From positions 1 to 41,250 of the forward strand of contig CAMAWG010000019.1 in NCBI GenBank assembly GCA_945861855.1: a stretch of 41,250 bases of DNA. The letters run 5' to 3'. The position numbers and the translations under genes were made by a program. The stretch is from Rhodoplanes serenus (lineage in GTDB: Bacteria; Pseudomonadota; Alphaproteobacteria; Rhizobiales; Xanthobacteraceae). The stretch's first letter is position 1; each line of letters starts with the position of its first letter. This document shows, in pieces, positions 32,832-39,699 of the stretch. Under the pieces are notes generated by a model that saw only the letters and a program-made list of their open reading frames with translations, ran no database searches and was not told the origin of the DNA.

Positions 32832-33341
32832 CTATTGCGAGAGCGTGCGCTGGACTTCGGGCCAATGCCGTTCGGCGGCTTCGATGGCGCTGTCGGGATC
32901 TCGCGCGAAGGCCTCCCGCGCACCAGCGCTGTAGAAGAGATAGAGCCGCTTGTCCGCAATCAGCCAAAGCTCCGAATGTCCGGCGGTCGCGGCCCCCCGC
33001 GCCAACGCCATCGGGTCGTGGCCGCCGAAGCGCGGCGCATAGACGACGGGATCGGCCGCGAAGGCCGCACGGTTGCCTTCGTTGTGGAACCGCCAGGTCG
33101 CCCCGGCAAACCTCAGCTCCAGTTCGACCCGCCCCGGTTTCGGCGCGGCATCGATGAAATAGGCGACGGGGTCAAAGCCATCGATGGCAAGCCCGGTGTA
33201 GCGGTTCACGACCACCATCTCGGTCGTGGCGGCTCGGATCGCGGTCGTGGCGAGCCCAAGGCCCGCCGCCAGGGCGAGCGCCCCTGCGACTGTCGCCACA
33301 ATTGCGCGACGCGACTTCCGTTCCTGCCGCGCTGCCGTCAT
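32832..33341 (-). CDS. YHS-domain exported protein
   Basis: The 169-aa protein has a basic N-terminus and one hydrophobic segment (about 12-38, ATVAGALALAAGLGLATTAI), a signal anchor or signal peptide. A YHS-like domain follows: GLAIDGFDPVAYF (about 50-62), then FAGATWRFHNEGNRAAFAADP. Such YHS proteins are often periplasmic and may bind metals or act in maturation of metalloproteins; no specific function is known. Upstream, the divergent gene is eipA. It converges with the CysQ gene. Confidence 0.8.
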   Translation of the reverse strand: MTAARQERKSRRAIVATVAGALALAAGLGLATTAIRAATTEMVVVNRYTGLAIDGFDPVAYFIDAAPKPGRVELELRFAGATWRFHNEGNRAAFAADPVVYAPRFGGHDPMALARGAATAGHSELWLIADKRLYLFYSAGAREAFARDPDSAIEAAERHWPEVQRTLSQ

Positions 33342-33400
33342 ATTCCCCGCCTGTGGTGCCTTGATTCGAGTTCCCTGCCGGCAACACTACGACGGCAGCC

Positions 33401-33416
33401 TTAAGCAACGGGTTAA
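33401..33416. promoter_or_regulatory. Candidate CtrA-like site upstream of eipA
   Basis: TTAA-N8-TTAA lies 34 bp before the eipA start. The spacer is one base longer than in the CtrA consensus, so this is a weak call. It is listed because eipA in Brucella is reported to be activated directly by CtrA. Confidence 0.35.
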
Positions 33417-33449
33417 GCGGGGCCGCCCCCACCCTCGATGGAGCACCTG

Positions 33450-34040
33450 ATGCGCGCGATCGTCCGCCTTGCCGCCGCAGCCCTCGTTCTCGCCGCCGTC
33501 GGCACGGCGCCCGTTGCCGCGCAGAGCAGCCCACCGCCCACGAGCCCGCCGCCGGAAAGCCGGTTCTCGTCGAACGAAGTGCTCAACGCCGGCCACAGCT
33601 TTTTCGGAACGGTGTCGCGCGGGCTCGCGCAGGTCGTCGAGAAGGCGGTCAGCCAGTGGGGCCTGCCGAACGGCTACATCCTGGGCGAGGAGGCGAGCGG
33701 CGCCTTCGTCGCGGGGCTGCGCTACGGCGAGGGCATGCTTTACACCAAGAATGCGGGCGATCTGAAGGTCTACTGGCAGGGGCCCTCGATCGGCTTCGAC
33801 GCCGGCGGCGAGGGCGCCCGGACCATGATGCTGATCTACAATCTGCCCAACACCGGGGCGATCTACGAGCGTTTCGGCGGCATCGACGGCTCTGCCTATC
33901 TTATCGGCGGCTTCGGCATGACCGCGCTGACCGCCCATAACATCGTGCTGGTGCCGATCCGGTCGGGCGTCGGCCTGCGGCTGGGCGCCAACATCGGCTA
34001 TCTGAAGTTCACGCCGAAGGCGACGTGGAATCCGCTCTGA
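33450..34040 (+). CDS. eipA: Periplasmic envelope-integrity protein EipA (DUF1134)
   Basis: This 196-aa protein is a DUF1134 member. It has a signal peptide (MRAIVRLAAAALVLAAVGTA, cleaved near VAAQ), a short Pro/Ser linker, then the domain with FFGTVSRGLAQVVEKAVSQWG, NGYILGEEASGAFVAGLRYGEG, YERFGGIDGSAYLIGGFG and VGLRLGANIGYLKFTP. In Brucella, EipA is a periplasmic beta-barrel-like protein needed for envelope stress resistance. The GGAG at 33440 is correctly spaced for ATG 33450, so I prefer it to ATG 33438. It is followed by a coiled-coil membrane protein on the same strand. Confidence 0.88.
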   Translation: MRAIVRLAAAALVLAAVGTAPVAAQSSPPPTSPPPESRFSSNEVLNAGHSFFGTVSRGLAQVVEKAVSQWGLPNGYILGEEASGAFVAGLRYGEGMLYTKNAGDLKVYWQGPSIGFDAGGEGARTMMLIYNLPNTGAIYERFGGIDGSAYLIGGFGMTALTAHNIVLVPIRSGVGLRLGANIGYLKFTPKATWNPL

Positions 34041-34161
34041 TCGGAACCCGGCTTAATAGGTCCGCCAAGCATTTACGCTAAATGCCGGTAAATCTGGAAG
34101 CGCCGCCCGTGCCGTGGCATGGTTGGCGCTCGGCATCATTCCGGGTCGGAGGCCCCCGTCC

Positions 34162-35430
34162 ATGATCGAGCCGATCATGTTCTTTGGCATTGGATTTCTG
34201 ATCGCCAGCCTGTTTGGGCTCGTGCTGATCCCGCTCGTGCACAATCGCGCGGTGCGCCTGACCATGCGGCGGCTGGAAGCGGCCACGCCGCTGTCGATGG
34301 CGGAAATCCAGGCCGACAAGGACCAGCTCCGCGCCGAGTTCGCGATGTCGACGCGAAGGCTTGAGCTTTCCGTCGAGCAGATGAAGACGAAGACCACGAG
34401 CCAGCTCGCCGAGCTCGGCAAGAAGACCGACGCCATCAACCGCCTCAAGGTCGAGCTCGGTGAAAAGACCGCCGCGATCTTCTCGCTCGAAGCCCGCGAG
34501 AAGGCGCTCAAGGATCAATTGTACGCCACCGAGTCCGAGCACTCGGTGAAGATCGGCGCGCTCCGCGAAGCCGAGCGCATGCTCCAGGACAAGCAGGCCG
34601 AGCTTGCCAAGCTCTCGGCCGATCTCGGCGAGCGTTCGGCCACGGCCGACAGCCAGCGCGTCGAGACCAGCGCGCTCCGCATCCAGGTCGAGGCGCTCAA
34701 GGATCGCGTCACCAGCCACGAGCGCGAGGCGCATGAGATCGGCGATCGTCTGACCCGCGAGCGCAAGGACGCCGCCACGGCCACCGCCGAGCTCACCGAA
34801 GCGCGCGGCAAGGTCGAGAAGCTGAGCGACCGGGTGACGGAGCTCGAACGCGCGCTGATGGCGCAGACCACCGAGGCGGAAGTCCTCGGCCGGCGCGTGC
34901 TGGAGCTCGAGTCCCGGATGGGCGAGCAGACGAAGATGCTGTCCGACCGCGAGGTCGAGATTTCCAGGCTGACCGACCTAGTCGCCGCCGCCCACAAGAC
35001 CGAGATCGATCTGCGCGCCGAGCTTGGCAACTCCGCCAACCGCAGCCGCTCCGCCACCGAGGGGCTCGCCAAGGAAAAGGCGCTGATCGAGGATCAGCTT
35101 TCCCAGTCAAAGGCCGAGCGCACCAAGCTGCAGCAGGAAATCGCCGGCATGAAGCGCGAGGCGGAGCAGACCTGGGCGGCCGAGCGGGTGGAGAACGCGC
35201 TGCTGCGCGAGCGCATCAACGACATCGCGGCGGAGATCGCCCGCCTCACCGTCGCACTCGAAGGCGCCGACTCGCCGATCGAAGCCATCCTTGCCAGCGA
35301 GCCGGCCAGCGCAAACCGCCCCGCCGCCAACGGCGATCGCAAGGCCGCCGGCGGCGAAGGCCGAGGCAATCTCGCCGACCGCATTCGCGCCTTGCAGCTC
35401 AAGGCGTCGCGCGTTCCGATCCCGAACTAG
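34162..35430 (+). CDS. Membrane-anchored coiled-coil protein
   Basis: The 422-aa protein has one N-terminal transmembrane segment (about residues 4-24, PIMFFGIGFLIASLFGLVLI), a short basic stretch (RAVRLTMRRLEAA), then about 320 residues of almost continuous charged coiled coil rich in Glu, Lys, Ala and Leu. The C-terminal tail is disordered. GGAGG at 34148-34152 supports the ATG at 34162. The predicted topology puts the coiled coil in the cytoplasm. I recognise no named family, though similar proteins occur in related Hyphomicrobiales. Its position beside eipA suggests a possible cell-envelope or cell-shape role, which is inference only. Confidence 0.72.
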   Translation: MIEPIMFFGIGFLIASLFGLVLIPLVHNRAVRLTMRRLEAATPLSMAEIQADKDQLRAEFAMSTRRLELSVEQMKTKTTSQLAELGKKTDAINRLKVELGEKTAAIFSLEAREKALKDQLYATESEHSVKIGALREAERMLQDKQAELAKLSADLGERSATADSQRVETSALRIQVEALKDRVTSHEREAHEIGDRLTRERKDAATATAELTEARGKVEKLSDRVTELERALMAQTTEAEVLGRRVLELESRMGEQTKMLSDREVEISRLTDLVAAAHKTEIDLRAELGNSANRSRSATEGLAKEKALIEDQLSQSKAERTKLQQEIAGMKREAEQTWAAERVENALLRERINDIAAEIARLTVALEGADSPIEAILASEPASANRPAANGDRKAAGGEGRGNLADRIRALQLKASRVPIPN

Positions 35431-35484
35431 ACGCCGACACATCCATCGGCAATCGTCTCGTCGCCACTCTGGGCGAAAGCTCGA

Positions 35485-36220
35485 TCATCGAAAGTTGTCG
35501 CTCGCAATGTAGGTATAGGGCACCTGAATGTGTTTCAGGAACGCCCGCCCGACTTCCGCCGGAGGCGCATCGCGCACATCCCGATGGGAGAACAAGAGCT
35601 CCGCGAGATTCAATCCGATGCCCACATAGGGCGACCGGGTTTTCGGAATTCCGGCAGCATGTTCCCAGTCGGAATAGCCGCGCGTGTAGTAGCCGGTGTG
35701 AAGTTCGAGATATCGGAGCGGGCCGTCCTTGAACGCTTCGAAACCGGCGAACTTCCAGGCCAGCAAGAACTTCTTGCCGCTGTAGTCCCCAAGGCCCAGC
35801 AAGTCGCCATGCCCGGTCGGGACATATTGCATCCTGAAGTCAACTTTTTCGCCCAGGCCCGGCACCGTGTTGCGCAGATATGAAAAGCCGATGCCGGCTG
35901 CGCTCGCTACGAAATCCTCGTAGGACGCGCCATAGTGCGAGAATCCATCGCCGATCTCGACCACAAGAAACGCAAGGCCCGAAACCATCGCCGCGGTGAT
36001 GGCCGATTCATGCTTGTTGAAACCGAGGGACTGCAGCCGCCAGGTGATGTAGTCCGACATCGCATGGGCGCTCCAGGCATGGCCGAGCTTGTCGATGCCC
36101 CCATAGTCCGTGGACTTGCCGAACCATCCCTCCCGTCGAACATGAAAGCCGGTTTCGCCCCAGCCCCATTGATCTATTCCCATGGAAACGCTGAGCGCCA
36201 GCAGCGCTGTCAAGTCCAGC
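35485..36220 (-). pseudogene. C-terminal fragment of transposon-interrupted DUF2279 gene
   Basis: The fragment encodes a DUF2279 (YfiM-like) domain: GIDQWGWGETGFHV, GIDKLGHAWSAHAM, FLVVEIGDGFSHYGASYEDFVA and GYYTRGYSDWE. The reading frame is open up to the 8-bp target duplication at 36221-36228. Beyond it lies the transposon, and the missing N-terminus is found at 40600-40913. Joining 40600-40913 to 35485-36220 gives 1050 bases, a continuous 349-aa frame reading ...HIQSLS-LDLTALLALSV. The protein would have been exported. A TTG at 36213 could start a truncated product, but without a signal peptide. Confidence 0.88.
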
Positions 36221-36228
36221 GAAAGGGA
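36221..36228. repeat. 8-bp target-site duplication, left copy
   Basis: GAAAGGGA is directly repeated at 40600-40607. The two copies abut the outer ends of the terminal inverted repeats. Confidence 0.92.
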
Positions 36229-36253
36229 GGTAGTGTCTCAGTTTGATTGTGGC
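36229..36253 (+). repeat. Left terminal inverted repeat
   Basis: These 25 bp, beginning GGTAGTGTCTCAGTTTG, are the exact reverse complement of 40575-40599. Confidence 0.95.
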
Positions 36254-36337
36254 GATCATCCCCGGATGCTTCTGATTAAGTATCGAAGCCGCGACCAGTT
36301 GGCTGCCTCGGCTCGATGATTGGCCGCCCACAGCCGC

Positions 36338-36448
36338 TTACGGGGCGGCCATTTCGTGGTCGCCGTTTGCCTCGAAATGCGCTGCGTCCTCGTCCTCTCC
36401 GCGTGCAAATTCCAAATGTTCTTCTTTCGTGGGGTTCCACCAAGACAC
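36338..36448 (-). CDS. Possible 36-aa passenger ORF
   Basis: This frame reads SWWNPTKEEHLEFARGEDED, then AAHFEANGDHEMAAP and a TAA stop. The composition is acidic and protein-like, unlike the Arg-rich frames that overlap it. The most plausible start is the GTG at 36448 with GAGGG 5 nt upstream; no ATG is available in frame. It is divergent from the operon at 36506. The function is unknown, and it may be a decayed remnant of a longer gene. Confidence 0.4.
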   Translation of the reverse strand: MSWWNPTKEEHLEFARGEDEDAAHFEANGDHEMAAP

Positions 36449-36450
36449 GT

Positions 36451-36492
36451 TTGCCCTCGTGCGCTGCTGTGCTATGCTTTGCGCTAAGCATA
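36451..36492 (+). promoter_or_regulatory. Promoter with palindromic operator for the small-ORF operon
   Basis: TTGCCC (36451-36456) and TATGCT (36473-36478) form a sigma-70-like promoter with a 16-bp spacer. The -10 box overlaps the 7-bp inverted repeat TATGCTT-N6-AAGCATA (36473-36492), which looks like an operator. The 11-mer CGCTAAGCATA at 36482-36492 recurs exactly in the transposase promoter (39668-39678). Confidence 0.6.
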
Positions 36493-36505
36493 GGAGCAAT
36501 ACGTG

Positions 36506-36697
36506 ATGCTGGACAAGGCCAAATTAGAAAATCAGCGCGCCAATTACATCAGGATTCGTGACGATGCTGCGCGCTGGGCCGAACTGTTCGCCGGCGGCGA
36601 TTTCGCGCCAGATTTGCAGGAATTAGCGCGGTGCACTCAAGCCGCCCTGGACGCCTTGGAAATCGCCATAGATCGGGTCGCTCAAACCCATGGCTAA
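36506..36697 (+). CDS. Small helical passenger protein of unknown function
   Basis: The 63-aa product (MLDKAKLENQRANYIRIRDD...) is predicted to be mostly helical and ends DALEIAIDRVAQTHG. AGGAG at 36492-36496 is a good Shine-Dalgarno for the ATG at 36506; a GTG at 36503 is an alternative. Its 3' end overlaps the start of the next ORF by 8 bases, so translation is probably coupled. I recognise no family. Confidence 0.6.
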   Translation: MLDKAKLENQRANYIRIRDDAARWAELFAGGDFAPDLQELARCTQAALDALEIAIDRVAQTHG

Positions 36698-36920
36698 GGG
36701 ACCCAAAGGCGAGCGCCGTCCCGCCGACGTGAACGCCCGCGCCGTCATGATCGCCAAGATCGCGACCGGCGAGATTGAGGACGTGACCACGGATGAGGGC
36801 AAGAACGCCGCCGCCGTGGCGCTGGGCCGCATGGGCGGGAAGGCGCGAGCCGCAAGTATGGGAAAGAAAAAGCGGGCAGAAATAGCCCGGAAGGCCGCTA
36901 AGGCACGCTGGACACGGTAG
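36690..36920 (+). CDS. Small basic protein ending in AKARW motif, possible nucleic-acid-binding passenger
   Basis: The 76-aa protein begins MAKGPKGERRPADVNARAV and ends with a very basic helix (GKKKRAEIARKAAKARWTR). This N-terminal MAKGPKGE-RPAD pattern and C-terminal ARKAA-ARW pattern recur in small proteins I associate with mobile DNA in Rhizobiales, mostly annotated as hypothetical. It has no clear Shine-Dalgarno and starts inside the preceding ORF, so it depends on coupling. The basic tail suggests DNA or RNA binding. It ends directly against the convergent gene at 36921, with no gap. Confidence 0.65.
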   Translation: MAKGPKGERRPADVNARAVMIAKIATGEIEDVTTDEGKNAAAVALGRMGGKARAASMGKKKRAEIARKAAKARWTR

Positions 36921-37463
36921 TTACGCGGCGTCTTGAAGCTCAGCCGAATATTCTTTGGCGTGCTGTCTAAGTTGATCCCCGATCTCGACTTCGCCCTTAC
37001 AAATAGCCTCGTTGGCTTGCTTCACGGTTTCAGCCGCAACGGCTGCGTCCAGTGCAAGTTTCTTATTCTCATACATCCACTTGGTGACGGTTGCCCAATC
37101 CCAAAGAGGGCTTTCCGAAGTTACCCTAGCAACAGGCGCAGGAAAGTTCTCCGCGCGAGCGCCTTTTGAATAATGCGTCATTGCGGAGCGGCTCAGTCCC
37201 GTTCTGGCAGCCATGTCAGCAAGGCTGACCAGTGGGTCAGGCTCAACTCGATCTACTTTCGCGCCAGCTTTGTTGACGGCCTTGATGGCACTGGCAATCG
37301 CATCCTCAAAGGACGCTGCCTCTCGTGCAAAGTCCGCGATGATGTGGCCCTTTTGAAACGAGATAGTCGCGTCATCGCAGCCCGCATTGTAGAACCGAGT
37401 CTCAAAGTCCTCGGCTTGCGGATCAAGGCCAGAGGCAATGATACTAAACTCATACGTGTTCAT
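36921..37463 (-). CDS. HTH protein, probable antitoxin of a HicAB-like pair
   Basis: The 180-aa protein has an N-terminal alpha/beta region (about 1-75: YEFSIIASGLDP, FYNAGCDDATISFQKGHI, then FEDAIASAIKAVNKAG), which resembles a HicB-like partial RNase H fold by pattern only. A HTH segment follows (about 82-105, LADMAARTGLSRSAMTHYSKG), then FPAPVARVTSESPLWDWATV and a helical tail. A very strong Shine-Dalgarno (AGGAGG) precedes the ATG at 37463. That ATG overlaps the stop of the upstream small gene as ATGA. Toxin-first order and tight coupling fit a HicAB-type system. The antitoxin role is inferred. Confidence 0.68.
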   Translation of the reverse strand: MNTYEFSIIASGLDPQAEDFETRFYNAGCDDATISFQKGHIIADFAREAASFEDAIASAIKAVNKAGAKVDRVEPDPLVSLADMAARTGLSRSAMTHYSKGARAENFPAPVARVTSESPLWDWATVTKWMYENKKLALDAAVAAETVKQANEAICKGEVEIGDQLRQHAKEYSAELQDAA

Positions 37464-37696
37464 TGTTGGTCCTCCTTTCCGTGTGGGCAGCGGTCAACGG
37501 CTCTAGCAACCTGTTTAGCGTGGTTCTCTGGGTTCTTCGGAGTTCCATTCACTCCGACCTGACATCCGTCTCGATCAGCATGGGCGCAATACAAGCGGCC
37601 CCAATGGCCTTGTTTGCGCCATGTCCACCCTTTTGCTTCGGCAGATGAAACGGCAGCTTCAATCTCCTTGTTTGGGTGCCGAGGCCTACCAGCCAT
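37460..37696 (-). CDS. HicA-like small protein, probable toxin
   Basis: This 78-aa protein reads GRPRHPNKEIEAAVSSAEAKGW, then RKQGHWGRLYCAHADRDGC, then TPKNPENHAKQVARAVDRC. The helix, then G-H in a strand, then C-terminal helix resembles the dsRBD-like fold of HicA mRNA interferases, with the His of QGHWG in the place of the catalytic His. I chose the ATG at 37696 because GGAG lies 6 nt upstream; another ATG is at 37708. It overlaps the downstream HTH gene by 4 bases. Toxicity is inferred and the homology is by pattern only. Confidence 0.62.
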   Translation of the reverse strand: MAGRPRHPNKEIEAAVSSAEAKGWTWRKQGHWGRLYCAHADRDGCQVGVNGTPKNPENHAKQVARAVDRCPHGKEDQQ

Positions 37697-37708
37697 CTGA
37701 CACTCCAT

Positions 37709-37736
37709 AATTTAGGACTCTGTAAACACTTGTCAA
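37709..37736 (-). promoter_or_regulatory. Sigma-70-like promoter of the HicA-like/HTH pair
   Basis: On the minus strand, TTGACA (37731-37736) and TAAATT (37709-37714) are separated by 16 bp. The -35 box is a perfect consensus. It lies in an AT-rich island (37697-37932) that also drives the plus-strand module. Confidence 0.6.
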
Positions 37737-37874
37737 CGAAATAGGTTGCATTATGTTTAACCCATTGAGTTCAAACATGAAATTAAAGTGCAGCATCGGC
37801 CGATATAGACTGAGTCACTCTTCCATCCTAACACATTGTCTCCACTACCAAAAATAGAATTCGTATATTTTTAG

Positions 37875-37929
37875 TTGTTTTTACAAAACGGAGGCCTATA
37901 CTGTTCTGAGCGCGAATCACCCGGAGGCC
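37875..37929 (+). promoter_or_regulatory. Promoter and direct repeats of the 209-aa/XRE-ImmA module
   Basis: TTGTTT (37875-37880) and TATACT (37897-37902) are separated by 16 bp. The 8-mer CGGAGGCC occurs at 37889-37896, inside the spacer, and again at 37922-37929, where it contains the Shine-Dalgarno of the first gene. The repeats could be an operator for the XRE protein; this is inference. Confidence 0.55.
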
Positions 37930-37932
37930 CCA

Positions 37933-38562
37933 ATGCCACATCCCGTCAAAGAGGACGTACAGGCGACCCTTCGGGAGTATCACCCCAGGGTCAGGAGGGT
38001 GGTCAACCTGGCGTGGGACGAATGGCGGGCGCTCGCCGTATGTCGAGCTAAGGAAGGGTTTGGCCCATTTCTTTATTCCCGCACGGTCGCAAACATCGTC
38101 TTTGACGCAATAGCGCGATACGCAATCGCGGAGTTTGCTGGTGATCCGTCCGTGCACATTGAGGTCGAGGCCCAAACGATCAAGTTGTTTTTCAAAGGAT
38201 CAGTATTTGCCCGCTTCAAGAAGGGTGACGAAAACAAGCTCGGCCAGAACATTCCCACACAAGCCGCGCTAGCCTTTGAATACGTGGATGCCCTTTTCCC
38301 TGGTCTGCCACCTGAAACAGCAAAGGTCGAGTTCATATGGCTCGCCAACGATATCAACACGCGTCTTGAGCATGTGTTGGTTGTGGCGCGTGATGGCGAC
38401 CGCCTCCTTTGGGATTACGAAATTGACGACATCGCTGGTGCCGGGACTGGCACGATCATTCCATTTCCGCAGCCGCCCGCTCCGCCGAGCCCTCCCGAGG
38501 GGGACGATCTGGTCAAACCCAAGATCCCGGAGGTCAAGAAGAACGAGAACGAACAAGAGTAG
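37933..38562 (+). CDS. 209-aa protein of unknown function, first gene of XRE-ImmA module
   Basis: The 209-aa protein has an N-terminal helical part (LREYHPRVRRVVNLAWDEWRAL, FLYSRTVANIVFDAIARYAIAEF), a beta-rich middle (IKLFFKGSVFARFKK, then NKLGQNIPTQAALAF), a block FPGLPPETAKVEFIWLAND, and a strand RLLWDYEIDD. It ends in a Pro-rich acidic tail. I recall similar proteins encoded directly before XRE-ImmA peptidases in other bacteria, but know no assigned function. GGAGG precedes the ATG. The downstream gene starts 6 nt after its stop. It may be the effector or the peptidase target. Confidence 0.78.
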   Translation: MPHPVKEDVQATLREYHPRVRRVVNLAWDEWRALAVCRAKEGFGPFLYSRTVANIVFDAIARYAIAEFAGDPSVHIEVEAQTIKLFFKGSVFARFKKGDENKLGQNIPTQAALAFEYVDALFPGLPPETAKVEFIWLANDINTRLEHVLVVARDGDRLLWDYEIDDIAGAGTGTIIPFPQPPAPPSPPEGDDLVKPKIPEVKKNENEQE

Positions 38563-38568
38563 CGTCTC

Positions 38569-39654
38569 ATGTCAACGGCAGGAGATATGCTGCGCCTCGC
38601 GCGGCAGCGATTGGGACTCACACAGAAGGCCGCGGCTGCGCGTCTTGGCATAGTACAGCCGCTACTTTCTAGATTTGAGAATGGAGTGGCAACTCCAGAT
38701 AGCGCGTTGCTGATTAAGGCTGCGCAAGTCTATCAAGTGCCCGTGGACTTCTTTGAAATTCGCGATCCGGTATACGGGCCACCAGTCAGTGTCCATCCCA
38801 TGACGCGCGGCAAAAGCGATGTGACGGCGCATGAATTGGACCTCATTACTGCCGAACTAAACATTCGACTCATGCATCTCACGCGTTTTCTTGAGGGTGT
38901 GGATTACAATGCGACTGCCAATATCCCGCCGCTTGATGTCGAGCAGTACGGGAGTCCAGAAAAGATCGCTGCGACAGTTCGGGCGCATTGGGGCATTCCC
39001 TCCGGCCCCATTAAGAACCTTACGCAATACGTCGAACGCGCGGGGGCAATTATTGGCTTTTCCTTGTTCGGCGGTGCGTCCGTCAGTGGTGTGACCTTTC
39101 GTGTCTCAGGTCGCCCCCCTCTCATTCTACTGAATCGTTCGCATCCCGCAGACCGTATGCGGTTCACCCTGGCCCATGAACTCGGGCATCTCGTGATGCA
39201 TCGGTTTCCAACCGAAAACATGGAGGCGGAAGCCAACGAATTTGCCTCCGCTCTCTTGATGCCTGCCGCCGATATTCGCCACGCTTTCCTTGGCAGGCGT
39301 GTAACGCTGGAATTACTTGCCGCGCTTAAACCGGAGTGGCGAGTCGCCATGCAGGCACTGCTTATGCGGGCGTCCTCATTAAAGTACATGTCAGCAAATC
39401 AGAGCCGATACCTCTGGCAGCAGATCAGCGCGCGAGGCTGGCGCTTGCGAGAACCCGCCGAACTCGATTTTCCGCCCGAGACTCCAAAGGTCCTTCCGTC
39501 CATGGTCAAGGCACATCTGTCCGATCTGGGATACTCCCTTGGCGAATTGACCAAGATGGTCCGCATACACGAAAGCGAATTTACAGAAATGTATGGACCG
39601 ACCGGCGGCGACCCCCCTCCCGTCGGGAGGGCCAAGCTTCAAATCGTTGGCTGA
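38569..39654 (+). CDS. XRE-family regulator fused to ImmA/IrrE metallopeptidase
   Basis: The 361-aa protein has an XRE HTH domain at about 5-62 (MLRLARQRLGLTQKAAAARL, then LLSRFENGVATPD) and an ImmA/IrrE zinc-peptidase domain at about 135-265. The peptidase has the HELGH motif (203-207) and the third-ligand region EAEANEFASALLMP (Glu about 221). A C-terminal helical extension of about 90 residues follows. ImmA-type peptidases cleave repressors or antitoxins in mobile elements and TA systems. Its likely partner is the 209-aa protein encoded just upstream. It is not a phage immunity repressor by itself, as no repressor gene is adjacent. Confidence 0.92.
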   Translation: MSTAGDMLRLARQRLGLTQKAAAARLGIVQPLLSRFENGVATPDSALLIKAAQVYQVPVDFFEIRDPVYGPPVSVHPMTRGKSDVTAHELDLITAELNIRLMHLTRFLEGVDYNATANIPPLDVEQYGSPEKIAATVRAHWGIPSGPIKNLTQYVERAGAIIGFSLFGGASVSGVTFRVSGRPPLILLNRSHPADRMRFTLAHELGHLVMHRFPTENMEAEANEFASALLMPAADIRHAFLGRRVTLELLAALKPEWRVAMQALLMRASSLKYMSANQSRYLWQQISARGWRLREPAELDFPPETPKVLPSMVKAHLSDLGYSLGELTKMVRIHESEFTEMYGPTGGDPPPVGRAKLQIVG

Positions 39655-39663
39655 ACTTTCTTC

Positions 39664-39692
39664 TTGACGCTAAGCATAAAAGTTCATATCAT
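39664..39692 (+). promoter_or_regulatory. Transposase promoter, near-consensus sigma-70
   Basis: TTGACG (39664-39669), a 17-bp spacer and TATCAT (39687-39692) form a near-consensus promoter. Transcription would begin near 39699-39700, at or next to the ATG at 39700, so the mRNA may be leaderless. CGCTAAGCATA (39668-39678) overlaps the -35 end and equals the sequence at 36482-36492. Confidence 0.65.
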
Positions 39693-39699
39693 GCGCGGC

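Noticed and set aside
36316..36561. 81-aa plus-strand ORF at the left transposon end
   Set aside because: Arg/Pro-rich, runs through the promoter and operator of the 36506 gene, and overlaps better candidates.
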